DNA of 64,000 bases from DASQEH01 sp038237745 (GCA_038237745.1 JBBRYJ010000005.1:1-64000); one strand, 5' to 3'. Positions 42,476 through 52,080 are shown, numbered from the stretch's first letter. Numbers and translations: made by a program. The notes: a model not told the origin generated them from the sequence alone.

Positions 42476-44232
42476 GTGCCGGCTCTGCGGCGGCGCGCGC
42501 GCCACAGCTTGAGCAGGAGCGGTGGCATCACGAGGAGCGCCAACAGCTCCAGCGCCACCAAGACGCCAAGCGTTCTCTCGTTGCCGGAGGTCCGGTACTG
42601 GCTCACTGACGTGGGGGTGCCGAAGTACTGCACAGCGGCACCGCTGGGGGTGCCGGCCCCGATAGGCGCGACGTTGCCGGCAGGGATACCAGCGCCGTTC
42701 GGGGGGACAGCCCCCGACGGTGTGGTGCCGGTGCCGCCGACACCGGTGCCGCCGACACCTGCGATTCCGATTCCTGCGCCGGCGGTCGGACCGCCAGCGG
42801 CCGGCACCCCGCTTCCACCGCCGCCGGGGACGGTGACGCCGGGCGGCGCCGCACCTCCACCGCCGGACTGGCCCGAACCCGTACCTCCGCCGGACTGGCC
42901 GTTGCTGCCGGAGGGTCCGTTGCCGGACGAGCCCGATCCGCCGCCTTGCCCCGCTGGTACCGCGATGCCGCACGGACCCTCCCCCACCTTGTCGCACTGC
43001 TCGGGCTGGGGAGCGGTCTCAGCGAGCAGGTTGCTGTTCGGGTGCGCCGGATCGAACGTCGGGTTGTTGCAGGTGCTCGGGTTCTTGCCGGTCGTGTCCG
43101 CCCACGGGATGCGCGCCACCTGGGAGAACCCCGCCTGTACCAGGTTCAGCGGTAGCGGCGAGTACCCGAGCGCTGGAGCCTCCTGTTGGCCTTGGCACAG
43201 GAAGTAGTAGGCGAAGTCCCCCAGCGTTTGGCCCTTCGCCGTGTTCATCCGCGGGTCGGTCTTGCTGGTGGGGATGATCATGTAGGAGTAGGACGAGAGC
43301 GGGTAGGCCCTGGGGTCGGCGGCCGTGTAGACACCGTCGAGGATCTGCGTCAGGTAGAGGCTGGAGCCGCGATCGCGGTTGATCTTCGCCTTGGTCAGGG
43401 CCACGGCCACGTTGTACGCCGTCGGCTGCACGTAGTAGCCGGCCTTGTTGAGCACCTTGGCGACCGGGTAGCCGTCGTTCAGCGCATAGGAGTACTCGAC
43501 GTACCCGATCGTGCCGTTCCCGTAGCTCGCCGAGATATGACCCGCGACACCGACCGAGCCGTCCTTCGCCACGAAGCCGCTCTTGATCGGGTAGTAGGAG
43601 GTGAGCCCCGAGCAGCTGCAGAAGGGCCGCCACAGAGAGGGGTACTGGTTGTCCATCCATGACGTGAACTGTGCGGAGGTCCCCGAGCCGTCCGAGCGGA
43701 CCACCGGCGTGATCTTGGTAGAGGGGAGCTTGAACCCGTTGTTGTCCTTGGTGATCTCCGGGTCGCTCCAATTGGTGATCTTGCCTGTGAAGATCTTCGA
43801 GATCGTCTCGCCCGACAGGCGCAGGCCGGTGTAGAGCTGGCCGCCGATCTCGAGGTGGTACATGAACGACGTGCCGCCTGCGACGACCGGCATGTAGGCG
43901 AACTTCCGCCCGTTCGCGCTGTCGCTCTGTCCGGTACGAGGGTCGCGTCCCTGGTAGGGGATCTCCGTCACGGCGAAGTCGACGGTGCCCTCGCCGAAGT
44001 CCCTGCGTCCCTTGGACGACCCGCCTCCGCCGTAGGCGACCTCGATACCGACCGACGAGACGTCGGCTATCCACTGGTTGATCGCGTTCTGGCTCCACGT
44101 GGAGCCGGTGCCCTCGATGAGCTGGTAGGTGGTGCCCTGGCCCGCGGCGGGACCCGGGCTGCTGAGGACGACAGCACTCGTGACCACCGCCACGCCGAGA
44201 GCGACGAGTGTCCGGCGGGTGGGGAACTTCAT
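42472..44232 (-). CDS. pstS: Phosphate-binding protein PstS with membrane-anchored C-terminus
   Basis: 586 residues. Signal peptide MKFPTRRTLVALGVAVVTSAVVLSS. The first ~390 residues are a full PstS: IEGTGSTWSQNAINQW, FAVTEIPYQG, FTGKITNWSDPEI and the phosphate loop VVRSDGSGTSAQF. PstS normally ends near here and is a lipoprotein. This one lacks the lipobox and instead has a ~130-residue Gly/Ser/Pro linker, a hydrophobic helix (LGVLVALELLALLVMPPLLL) and an Arg-rich tail. It is therefore anchored through its C-terminus. It overlaps pstA by four bases. Confidence 0.9.
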   Translation of the reverse strand: MKFPTRRTLVALGVAVVTSAVVLSSPGPAAGQGTTYQLIEGTGSTWSQNAINQWIADVSSVGIEVAYGGGGSSKGRRDFGEGTVDFAVTEIPYQGRDPRTGQSDSANGRKFAYMPVVAGGTSFMYHLEIGGQLYTGLRLSGETISKIFTGKITNWSDPEITKDNNGFKLPSTKITPVVRSDGSGTSAQFTSWMDNQYPSLWRPFCSCSGLTSYYPIKSGFVAKDGSVGVAGHISASYGNGTIGYVEYSYALNDGYPVAKVLNKAGYYVQPTAYNVAVALTKAKINRDRGSSLYLTQILDGVYTAADPRAYPLSSYSYMIIPTSKTDPRMNTAKGQTLGDFAYYFLCQGQQEAPALGYSPLPLNLVQAGFSQVARIPWADTTGKNPSTCNNPTFDPAHPNSNLLAETAPQPEQCDKVGEGPCGIAVPAGQGGGSGSSGNGPSGSNGQSGGGTGSGQSGGGGAAPPGVTVPGGGGSGVPAAGGPTAGAGIGIAGVGGTGVGGTGTTPSGAVPPNGAGIPAGNVAPIGAGTPSGAAVQYFGTPTSVSQYRTSGNERTLGVLVALELLALLVMPPLLLKLWRARRRRAGT

Positions 44233-45311
44233 CGGGAGCCTCGATTTCGTGAGACGACGGCGCGGGCAACGGCGAAGAGCACCAGCACGAGCGCGAGAAG
44301 GATGGATGCCGCGCCGAACGCGCGCATGATCTCGACCTGTTCGGGGGAGCGCGACAGCGAGAACGTCAGGAGTGGCAGCGAGACCATCGGACCCTGCGTC
44401 GGGTCGAGGTTGAGGTAGGTCGTGTAGCCCGCCGTCAGAAGTACCGGCGACGTCTCACCGAGACCGCGGGCGGTCCCGAGGATGACGGCTGTCGTGAGTC
44501 CCGGCCGGGCGGTGGGGAGGACGACCCGCCATACCGTCTGCCACTGGGACGCACCGAGTGCCAGGCTCGCCTCCCGCAGGCCCTGCGGTACCACCCGGAG
44601 GACGACCTCGGAGGCTCGCGCGATGATCGGCAGCATCATGACGCTCATGGCGAGGGCGGCGGCGAGACCGGAGCGCGGCAGTCCCAGGAAGAGGATCACG
44701 GTGACGAGGATGAAGAGGCCGGCGACGATCGACGGGAGGGCGGTCATCGACTCCACGACGGTCCTGACGAGCCGGGATCCCTTTCCCCCCACCTCGGTGA
44801 GGTAGACGGCACACCCGATTCCCAGCGGCACCGTGACGATGACGGCGATGGTGATCATGAACAAGGTGCCGGCGATCGCGTGCAGCACACCACCTCCGGT
44901 GAGCGGGTCGAGAGGGCCGGCCCGGCTGAGGTCCTGGGAGAAGAAGTTGAGGTGCGACAGGGCCTCGCGCCCACGCCAGAACGTGTAGCCCACGACGAGA
45001 GCCAGGAAGGCCATCACGACAGCGGCGGCAGTGGTGATGAGAACCGCGGCCAGCCGGTCCCGGACGTCGGTCGCGGGGTTCCCGACGTACGACACGGCGA
45101 CGTAGATCAGCACGCCGCAGGCGTACGACACGAGGAGCAGCCCGAACCACCCGCTGGACGCGATCAGCCGCTCGTGCACCAACCAGCCGAGGGCGATACC
45201 CGCGGCAGCCGAGCCCCAGACCGACGCACGCTGGTCGAGGCTGCGACGGCCGATCGGACGCGGAACGTCGAGGTCGGCGCCTTCGACCCGGGCCACGGTC
45301 ACGCCGCTCAC
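44229..45311 (-). CDS. pstA: Phosphate ABC transporter permease PstA
   Basis: 360 residues. An extra pair of N-terminal helices precedes the usual six. GTLFMITIAVIVTVPLGIGCAVYLTEV starts the MetI-like domain; SMTALPSIVAGLF and REASLALGASQWQTVWRVVLP (EAA loop that contacts PstB) are clear. Overlaps pstC and pstS by four bases each. Confidence 0.92.
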   Translation of the reverse strand: MSGVTVARVEGADLDVPRPIGRRSLDQRASVWGSAAAGIALGWLVHERLIASSGWFGLLLVSYACGVLIYVAVSYVGNPATDVRDRLAAVLITTAAAVVMAFLALVVGYTFWRGREALSHLNFFSQDLSRAGPLDPLTGGGVLHAIAGTLFMITIAVIVTVPLGIGCAVYLTEVGGKGSRLVRTVVESMTALPSIVAGLFILVTVILFLGLPRSGLAAALAMSVMMLPIIARASEVVLRVVPQGLREASLALGASQWQTVWRVVLPTARPGLTTAVILGTARGLGETSPVLLTAGYTTYLNLDPTQGPMVSLPLLTFSLSRSPEQVEIMRAFGAASILLALVLVLFAVARAVVSRNRGSR

Positions 45312-46345
45312 CCGCTCGTCGCGCCGCTGCGCGACCTGCTGATGAGGATGGAGGCGAGCACGTTGACGGCGAGGGTGACCATGAAGAGCACGAGCCCGGC
45401 TGCGAGGAGGGCCGCCAGCTGGAACGACGTCGCGTCGCCGAACCGCGATGCGATGAGCACAGAGGTGGTGGATCCGCCCAGCTCGAGGATGCGTGGCTTG
45501 ATGTCGAACGCGAGTGACAGCACCATCAACGCGGCGATCGTCTCGCCCAGCGCCCGGCCGAGCCCGAGCATCGTGCCCCCGATGATGCCTCCGCGGCCGA
45601 ACGGGATGACGACGGTGCGGATCATGCCCCAGCGCGTGGATCCCAGCGCCAGTGCGGCTTCCTTCTCGCTGAGCGGGCAGAGCGAGAAGACCTCGCGCAT
45701 CACCGAACAGGCCATGGGCAGGACCATCAGAGCCACGACCAGTCCGGCGATGAAGATCGACGACGTGTAGATGCCCTGCTCCCAGACCGGTCGATGGGGG
45801 TTGGTGTCGACCGCGAAGAGGGGGATCCAGCCGAGGTGCAGCGAGAGCCAGTGGGAGAGGTACAGCGCCCTCGGCATGAGGAAAAGCACGCCCCAGAGGC
45901 CGTAGACGACGCTCGGGATCGCGGCCATCAGGTCCACGAGTGCGACCAGCGCGCGTCGGAAACCCGGTGGGGCGTACTCACTGATGTACAGCGCGAGCCC
46001 GAGGGCGAGCGGGAAGGCGACGACGATGGCGACGGCCGCCAGCTCGAGCGTACCGACGAGGACGGCGGCGATGCCGATCTCGCCGGTCTCGGGATTCCAC
46101 TGGCTCGTGGTGAAGAAGGACCATCCGAGGGTCCGGAAGACCGGGATCGACTTGACCCCGAGGAACACGCCGATCCCGCCGGTGATCGCCAGCACCACCA
46201 GTCCCGCGCTCCGCATCGCACCCCGGAAGACCTGGTCGCCCCGCGATACGCCCGGACTCAGCAGCCGCGGGACGTCGGCGTTTGGCCCTTCGCCACCCGT
46301 CGGCGGGTCGACGGCAGGCAGAACGACGGTGTCCTGCTGCGTCAT
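45308..46345 (-). CDS. pstC: Phosphate ABC transporter permease PstC
   Basis: 345 residues. Six membrane helices; GTLELAAVAIVVAFPLALGLALYISEYAP, DLMAAIPSVVYGLWG and the EAA loop EKEAALALGSTRWGMIRTVVIPFG match PstC. First gene of the pst operon, with a PHO-box-like repeat 64 bases upstream of its ATG. Confidence 0.92.
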   Translation of the reverse strand: MTQQDTVVLPAVDPPTGGEGPNADVPRLLSPGVSRGDQVFRGAMRSAGLVVLAITGGIGVFLGVKSIPVFRTLGWSFFTTSQWNPETGEIGIAAVLVGTLELAAVAIVVAFPLALGLALYISEYAPPGFRRALVALVDLMAAIPSVVYGLWGVLFLMPRALYLSHWLSLHLGWIPLFAVDTNPHRPVWEQGIYTSSIFIAGLVVALMVLPMACSVMREVFSLCPLSEKEAALALGSTRWGMIRTVVIPFGRGGIIGGTMLGLGRALGETIAALMVLSLAFDIKPRILELGGSTTSVLIASRFGDATSFQLAALLAAGLVLFMVTLAVNVLASILISRSRSGATSG

Positions 46346-46408
46346 ACGTCTCCTGCCTCGTTCCGGACACTCGAGACACTAGGCAGCGCACGCGTGCCGA
46401 GATCGTGC

Positions 46409-46430
46409 AGCGGGAGAACGGCCGGCGAAC
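46409..46430 (-). promoter_or_regulatory. PHO-box-like direct repeat upstream of pstC
   Basis: On the minus strand GTTCGCCGGCC is followed directly by GTTCTCCCGCT: two 11-base units with GTTCxCC, the best fit in this window to the actinobacterial PhoP target. Confidence 0.7.
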
Positions 46431-46462
46431 AGTTGGTGTCGCGCTGACGCCACAGCCGCCCG

Positions 46463-48226
46463 TCAGCCTCGCCTTCCCCGACCGAACCGGCCTCGGCTTG
46501 AGGCGGCGGGGCGCAGGAGGACGGCCGACGCCACCGCGGCGACGACGGCACACACAGCGGCTCCCCAGAAGATCGTGTGGATCTGGGCGACACCGGCGCG
46601 CTCGAGTGCCGTGAGGTAGGCGTCGCAGATCTTGGTGGATCCGCAGACCACCTGCACCGGCGGCTCATCAGCCGACACAGCGTAGAAACGCCGCAGTCCG
46701 ATGGTCGTCAGGACCGAGATGCCGACCAGCATGCCGACCATCCGCGCCACCACGACCAGCGCTGAGGCCAGACCGTGCACCTCTGGGGCTGTCGCACCCA
46801 GCAGGGCGGCGTTGACGGGGGCGATACAGAGGCCGAACCCGAGGCCGCACAGCACGAGCGGCACCGTGGCGGAGACGTGGTCGAGGGACGTCAGGCCCCA
46901 CTGCGTCATCCAGACGAACCCGGCGGCGCCGGCGAGCATGCCCGCGGCCGACACGACCGCGGCCGACATGTGCCTGATCAGGTACCCACCCAGCAGCGCT
47001 CCGACAGGCAGTGCCGCGAGAAGCCGGACGAGGACGAGAGCGGCGCCGAGCTGCGAGTGGGGGAAGGTGGTGACGCGTGCGTAGATCGGGATGTCGACGA
47101 GGGCGGCGATGAGGGCCGAACCGACGAAGAAGCTGACGAGCACGGATCCCCAGGCAGGCGTCGAGCGCAGCGCACCATGAGGGACGAGCGGCTGAGCTGC
47201 GCGGCGCTGGCGCCAGACGAAGAGACCGCCCGCCCCCGCGGCTGCGGCGAGGAACCATGGGCCGAGAGGTGAGAACACCTCGACCGCGGGATCGGCTGTG
47301 GCGAAGGCGAGCACAATGCCGGCCAGCGCCAGCGCCAGCAGGCACGCTCCCAGGAGGTCAGCCGACCCCCGGATCGCACGAAGCGAGGCGAACGCGACCA
47401 GAGGTCTCCGGGCGGTGGCCTGACGGACGACGAAGAGCATAGTCAGGATGTAGCAGGCGAATGCCATGGGCGTGGACCAGCGGGAGTCTCCGAGGTAGGG
47501 GATGAAGGCCAGTCCGGTGGTGATGCCCCGGGTCAGCCGGTCCGGCTCGAGCATGACCAGACCTAGCGCCGTGACGGCAGCCGCGACGAGCATCGCACCG
47601 GCGATGTCGGCGCCGCCGCGGCGGGGAGAGTCCAGCGAGTCGGACCTGCTCGCCCTTGCCCCGAGCAGCGCCGCGAGCGCCAGCCCTACGACCAGGTTGA
47701 GCCAGAAGATCGTGCGCCACGAGGAGTGCGCGAGCACCGCGGCGCCGTACAACGGCCCGACCACGCTGCCGAGCTCCTGGACCGCGCCGACGACCCCCAG
47801 GGGAAACCCTCTCCTGTCAGCGGCCCAGATGTCGGCGACCAGTGCAAGGGTGGCCGGCACCAGCCCGCCGCCGCCGACTCCCTGCAGGAACCGGCCGACC
47901 ACCATGCTGGGGAGGTCGTATGACGCGGCCGTCACGAGCGAGCCGAACGAGAACACGACGAGGGATCCGAGCAGCACGGGCACCCTGCCCCGCAGGTCGG
48001 CGATTCGCCCGATCAGCGGCAGCATGGTGATGTAACCGAGGAGGAACCCCGAGACGATCGGGGCCGCCCGCTGCAGCTGGTCGATGCCGAGACCGATCGA
48101 GCTCATCATGTCCGGCAGGGCCAGCACCACCACATACGTGTCGGCCGCCGCGAAGCCGACCGCGGTGGCCGCGACGGCGAGGAGGGCGCGATCAGCACCC
48201 TTGACGTCGCGGGAGGTATCGGTCAC
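46463..48226 (-). CDS. P55-type MFS transporter (14-helix, DHA2)
   Basis: 587 residues, 14 membrane helices. MFS signature loops GRIADLRGRVPVLLGS and the family motif C-like region GAVQELGSVVGPLYGAAV. The gene begins 11 bases after an LprG-like lipoprotein gene. In mycobacteria the same pair (LprG with P55) exports triacylglycerides and lipoglycans to the outer layer and affects drug tolerance. Here it suggests lipid or lipoglycan export in an actinobacterium of unknown envelope type. Confidence 0.8.
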   Translation of the reverse strand: MTDTSRDVKGADRALLAVAATAVGFAAADTYVVVLALPDMMSSIGLGIDQLQRAAPIVSGFLLGYITMLPLIGRIADLRGRVPVLLGSLVVFSFGSLVTAASYDLPSMVVGRFLQGVGGGGLVPATLALVADIWAADRRGFPLGVVGAVQELGSVVGPLYGAAVLAHSSWRTIFWLNLVVGLALAALLGARASRSDSLDSPRRGGADIAGAMLVAAAVTALGLVMLEPDRLTRGITTGLAFIPYLGDSRWSTPMAFACYILTMLFVVRQATARRPLVAFASLRAIRGSADLLGACLLALALAGIVLAFATADPAVEVFSPLGPWFLAAAAGAGGLFVWRQRRAAQPLVPHGALRSTPAWGSVLVSFFVGSALIAALVDIPIYARVTTFPHSQLGAALVLVRLLAALPVGALLGGYLIRHMSAAVVSAAGMLAGAAGFVWMTQWGLTSLDHVSATVPLVLCGLGFGLCIAPVNAALLGATAPEVHGLASALVVVARMVGMLVGISVLTTIGLRRFYAVSADEPPVQVVCGSTKICDAYLTALERAGVAQIHTIFWGAAVCAVVAAVASAVLLRPAASSRGRFGRGRRG

Positions 48227-48237
48227 GGCTGGTCGGC

Positions 48238-48918
48238 TCAGACGGGAGCCTGGATGTCGACCGGGCTGGCCTGGAGGTCGAAGTCGACCGTGTAGGTCAC
48301 GTCCGCACTGCCGTCGTAGAACGGACCCGAGATCTTCGCGCTTGCTACCCGGTCGTCCGACGTCAACGCGTACGACACCGTGAAGTCGGCGGCACCCGCC
48401 GAGGGGAAGACATGCCGGACCGCGTCACCCGGGAGCGACCCGTCGATCGTCGTGAGCACCTGGTCGCCGGACCGCTGCGAGCCACCTGCCGTCGGGGCCA
48501 CGGTGGCGGTGAAGAGCGACGACAGGCCGGTGTCGGTGTCCATCAGGTTCGACGGGTCGGGTGCGCCGTAGTCGGCCGGGTTGATCGTGTTCCACCCGAC
48601 GAAGGGGAGCTTCGCGTAGACGCTCCCGTCGACGGCCACCAACGGCGCGGAGATGTCGGTGACGCTTGTCTGCACCTTGACGTCCCCGGTGAACGACGGG
48701 TCGTGGGTGCCGGTGCCGCTCGCGCTCAACAGGCCCTGGAGGCCGTCGGGCAGCTGCTCGGTGGCGAGAGTGAAGCCGATGAACTTCGTCGTGTCGAAGC
48801 TCTTCTTCGCCGCGGTCAACCTGGCTTCTGGTGTCTTGTCGGACGACGAGGTATCGCTTCCCTTGCAGCCGGCGACGGCAAGGACCACGACAAGGCAAGC
48901 GACGACCAGTCTGCGCAC
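48238..48918 (-). CDS. lprG: LprG/LppX-type lipoprotein
   Basis: 226 residues from the GTG at 48918; a GTG at 48942 would add eight residues. Lipobox LAVAGC with acylated Cys at ~residue 18. The mature part follows the LppX/LprAFG half-barrel that binds acyl chains: FTLATEQLPDGLQGLLSASG, VAVDGSVYAKLPFVGWNTI, FTVSYALTSDDRVASAKISG. Partner of the MFS protein directly downstream. Confidence 0.8.
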   Translation of the reverse strand: MRRLVVACLVVVLAVAGCKGSDTSSSDKTPEARLTAAKKSFDTTKFIGFTLATEQLPDGLQGLLSASGTGTHDPSFTGDVKVQTSVTDISAPLVAVDGSVYAKLPFVGWNTINPADYGAPDPSNLMDTDTGLSSLFTATVAPTAGGSQRSGDQVLTTIDGSLPGDAVRHVFPSAGAADFTVSYALTSDDRVASAKISGPFYDGSADVTYTVDFDLQASPVDIQAPV

Positions 48919-48954
48919 TGCTACAGCCTGCCATGTCGGCACACCTCATCGAGC

Positions 48955-51399
48955 TCACTCACGGAGGTGTCCCCCTATCGCTGCGACGGGTTGGGCCGCA
49001 GGAACACCCGACCCGTCGCGTCTCCCGTGCTCCTCGGGCAGGTCGACCGGTGAACCGCTGGACGCCGCCGCCTTGGCCGGAACCGGCCCGACGAAGGCGA
49101 CCGACAGCTGGTCCTCTCCCCTCAGGAAGCGGTGGCACCTCACGCCACCGGTTCCGCGTCCCTTGGCCGGGTACTCCCGGAGGTCCGTCACCTTGACACT
49201 CCCCGGCTCGGTTCCCGGAAGTGCCTGCGACGACCCGGACACGGTGACGACGACGTTGTCCACCGCAAGGTCGACCGAGCCGAAGAAGATCACCGTGGCG
49301 CCAGGTGACACTCGGACTCCGGCGATGCCGCCCCCCGAGCGGCCCTGTGGACGCACGACGGCCGCGCCGAAGCGAAGCAGCTGGGCGTCGCTCGTGACGA
49401 ACACGAACTCGTCGTCGGGGTCGGACAGCTCGACGGCACCAACCACCTCGTCGTCGTCGAGTCGGATCACGTCCCAGGAGTCACGGTTCGACAAGACCTC
49501 GGGCAGGACTCGTTTGACGACACCACGCGAGGTGCCGATCGCGAGGCCCGCAGAGCCGGGTGCCAGCGAGGTCAAGGTGACCGGGCGCTCACCCGGTTGG
49601 AGGGCGAGGAACTCTGTGGCGAGCGCTCCGCCCTGCAGGTGAGGTGCGTTGGCGGTCGCCGGGACTGCAGGGAGGTCGAGGACGTCGAGCTTGACCAGCC
49701 GGCCGGCGGTGGTGACGACGCCGATCGTGCCTCGCGCGGTTGCCTTGGCCGCGGCGACGACCACGTCGTGTTTCGAGCGCGCGCCGCCCCTGCCGGCCGG
49801 CTCGTCGCCCACGGTGCGGGCCAGCAGACCGGCCGACGACAGCAGTACGACGCAGGGGTCGTCGCTCACCTCGAGGGACACTGCCGCCGACACGGGCTGG
49901 CCGGCCGACTCCAGCAGGACCGTGCGTCGCGGTGTTCCGTGCCTTTTCGCGACTTCGCTCAGCTCGTCTGCCACCACGCGCCTGAGCAGCGACTCGTCGT
50001 CGAGGATGGCACTGAGCTGCTCGGCGGCCAGCTCCAGCTCGGCTTTCTCCTTGTCCAGCTCGAGTTTGGAGAACCTCGTGAGCCGGCGCAGCGGCATGTC
50101 GAGAATGTAGTTGGCCTGCCGCTCGCTGAGGTCGAAGACCCCCATGAGCCGCGAGCGAGCCGCCTCGGCGTCGTCGCTGGAGCGGATGAGCTGGATGACC
50201 TCGGCGATGTCGAGGATCGCCACGAGCAGGCCCTCGACGAGATGCAGCCTGTCCAGCGCCTGGGTACGGCGATGTGCGGACCGACGGCGTACGACGTCGT
50301 AGCGATGGCCGAGGTAGACCTCGAGCATCTGCTTCAGGCCGAGCGTCCGCGGCTGGCCGTCGACGAGGGCCACGGCATTGATGGCGAACGTCTCCTCCAT
50401 GGGGGTCTGCCGGTACAGCTGCTCCAGGAGCGCCTCGGGGTGGAAGCCGTTCTTGACTTCGATGACGAGCTGGAGACCCTTCGTGCGGTCCGTGAGGTCT
50501 TTGACGTCGGCGATGCCCAGCAGCTTCTTGGCCTGGACCAATGACTTGATCCGCTCGACGACCCGTTCCGGTCCGACGTTGTAGGGGAGCTCCGTGACGA
50601 CTATCCCCTTTCGCCGGGCGCTCACGCTCTCGACCCGTGCCTTGGCTCGGATCCGGAAGGAGCCGCGGCCGGTGTCGTAGGCGTCGTGGACACCGTCGAG
50701 GCCCACGATCTTCCCGCCCGTCGGGAGGTCGGGACCCGGAACGAAGCGCATCAAGTCGTCGAGGCCGGCGTGCGGATGTTCGATGAGGTGGCGAAGCGCC
50801 TGGACGACCTCGACCAGGTTGTGCGGAGCGAGGTTGGTCGCCATCCCGACGGCGATTCCGCTCGCACCGTTGACCAGCAGGTTCGGGAAGGCTGCGGGCA
50901 GCACGACCGGCTCGAACTCGCGGCTGTCGTAGTTGGGCTTGAAGTCGACGGTGTCCTCGTCGATGCCGAGCGTCATAGGCAGGGCGGCAGGCGCCATCCG
51001 GCACTCCGAGTACCGCATGGCGGCGGGGGGGTCGTCCGGAGAGCCGAAGTTTCCATGCCCGTCGACCAGCGGCAGCCGCATCGACCACGGCTGCACCATG
51101 CGTACGAGGGCGTCGTAGATCGCGCCGTCACCGTGCGGATGCAGCCGACCCATCACCTCGCCGACGACCCTGGCGCTCTTGACGTGTCCCCGGTCGGGGC
51201 GGACGCCCATGTCGTTCATCGTGTACAGGATCCGGCGCTGCACCGGCTTGAGGCCGTCCCTGGCGTCGGGCAGGGCGCGCGAGTAGATGACGGAGTACGC
51301 GTACTCGAGATAGCTCGACCGCATCTCGTCGCGTACGTCTATGTCGACGATGTGCTCGTCGAAGTCATCGGGCGGGGGCGAGGTGGGACGTCGTGCCAT
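48955..51399 (-). CDS. parC: DNA topoisomerase IV subunit A (ParC-type)
   Basis: 814 residues. DNA-cleavage domain: EYAYSVIYSRALPDARDGLK, HPHGDGAIYDALVRM and PAAMRYSECRMA with catalytic Tyr130. The C-terminal part is a beta-pinwheel. The N-terminus (MARRPTSPPPDDFDEHIVDI) matches actinobacterial ParC rather than GyrA. The residue corresponding to the quinolone-resistance Ser of E. coli is Gly92, where other actinobacteria often have Ala. Divergent from the DinB gene. The ATG at 51399 has a weak ribosome site. Confidence 0.9.
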   Translation of the reverse strand: MARRPTSPPPDDFDEHIVDIDVRDEMRSSYLEYAYSVIYSRALPDARDGLKPVQRRILYTMNDMGVRPDRGHVKSARVVGEVMGRLHPHGDGAIYDALVRMVQPWSMRLPLVDGHGNFGSPDDPPAAMRYSECRMAPAALPMTLGIDEDTVDFKPNYDSREFEPVVLPAAFPNLLVNGASGIAVGMATNLAPHNLVEVVQALRHLIEHPHAGLDDLMRFVPGPDLPTGGKIVGLDGVHDAYDTGRGSFRIRAKARVESVSARRKGIVVTELPYNVGPERVVERIKSLVQAKKLLGIADVKDLTDRTKGLQLVIEVKNGFHPEALLEQLYRQTPMEETFAINAVALVDGQPRTLGLKQMLEVYLGHRYDVVRRRSAHRRTQALDRLHLVEGLLVAILDIAEVIQLIRSSDDAEAARSRLMGVFDLSERQANYILDMPLRRLTRFSKLELDKEKAELELAAEQLSAILDDESLLRRVVADELSEVAKRHGTPRRTVLLESAGQPVSAAVSLEVSDDPCVVLLSSAGLLARTVGDEPAGRGGARSKHDVVVAAAKATARGTIGVVTTAGRLVKLDVLDLPAVPATANAPHLQGGALATEFLALQPGERPVTLTSLAPGSAGLAIGTSRGVVKRVLPEVLSNRDSWDVIRLDDDEVVGAVELSDPDDEFVFVTSDAQLLRFGAAVVRPQGRSGGGIAGVRVSPGATVIFFGSVDLAVDNVVVTVSGSSQALPGTEPGSVKVTDLREYPAKGRGTGGVRCHRFLRGEDQLSVAFVGPVPAKAAASSGSPVDLPEEHGRRDGSGVPAAQPVAAIGGHLRE

Positions 51400-51511
51400 G
51401 GCTGCATTGTGGCGCGACGGTGCAACCAGCCCGGTCACCGACCCGCGGGTGCCACGAGGCCCGCTGGTCTGCACCAGTGTGGGATGCGGAGCAGCGGCAT
51501 ACTGAGTCGCG

Positions 51512-52021
51512 ATGACCAGATCATTTCCCTCGCCGACCGACGACGCCGGCTCGCGTGGTCAGGTGTTCGTGGCCTATCTCGACTACTTCCGCGCCGTCGT
51601 CGCCGACAAGCTCGACGGTATGGACGAGCGGGCTCTTCGCACCAGCTCCCTGCCCTCGGGCTGGTCACCGCTCGAGCTGCTCAAGCACCTCGTCGCGATG
51701 GAGCGACGGTGGCTTGTCTGGGGGTTCGAGGGCGAGGACGTCGGTGACCCGTGGGCAGACCAGCGCGACGGCCGTTGGTTCGTCGACCCCGAGGAAGGCC
51801 TCGCCGTTCTCCTCGATCGGCTCCAGGCGGCCGGCCGGCGCACTCGGGAGATCGTCGAGAGCAGGTCGCTCGACGACGTCGGGGTCGCCGGTGAGCGCTG
51901 GGACGGCGAGCGTCCAGCAACGCTCGAACGCGTCCTGTTCCACGTGCTTCAGGAGTACGCGCGCCACGCAGGTCACCTCGACATCGCGCGCGAGCTGGTG
52001 GACGGCACCGTCGGTGAGTAG
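51512..52021 (+). CDS. DinB-family protein (DUF664 type)
   Basis: 169 residues, a four-helix bundle with the metal-ligand His positions: HLVAMERRW (~residue 60) and VLQEYARHAGHLDIAREL near the end. Actinobacterial members include mycothiol-dependent transferases. The substrate is unknown. Confidence 0.85.
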   Translation: MTRSFPSPTDDAGSRGQVFVAYLDYFRAVVADKLDGMDERALRTSSLPSGWSPLELLKHLVAMERRWLVWGFEGEDVGDPWADQRDGRWFVDPEEGLAVLLDRLQAAGRRTREIVESRSLDDVGVAGERWDGERPATLERVLFHVLQEYARHAGHLDIARELVDGTVGE

Positions 52022-52080
52022 CTCCCTCATCTCGTGTTGGGTAGCACGGCGACGCCAGACCCCGGGGAGCCGACACGGGG

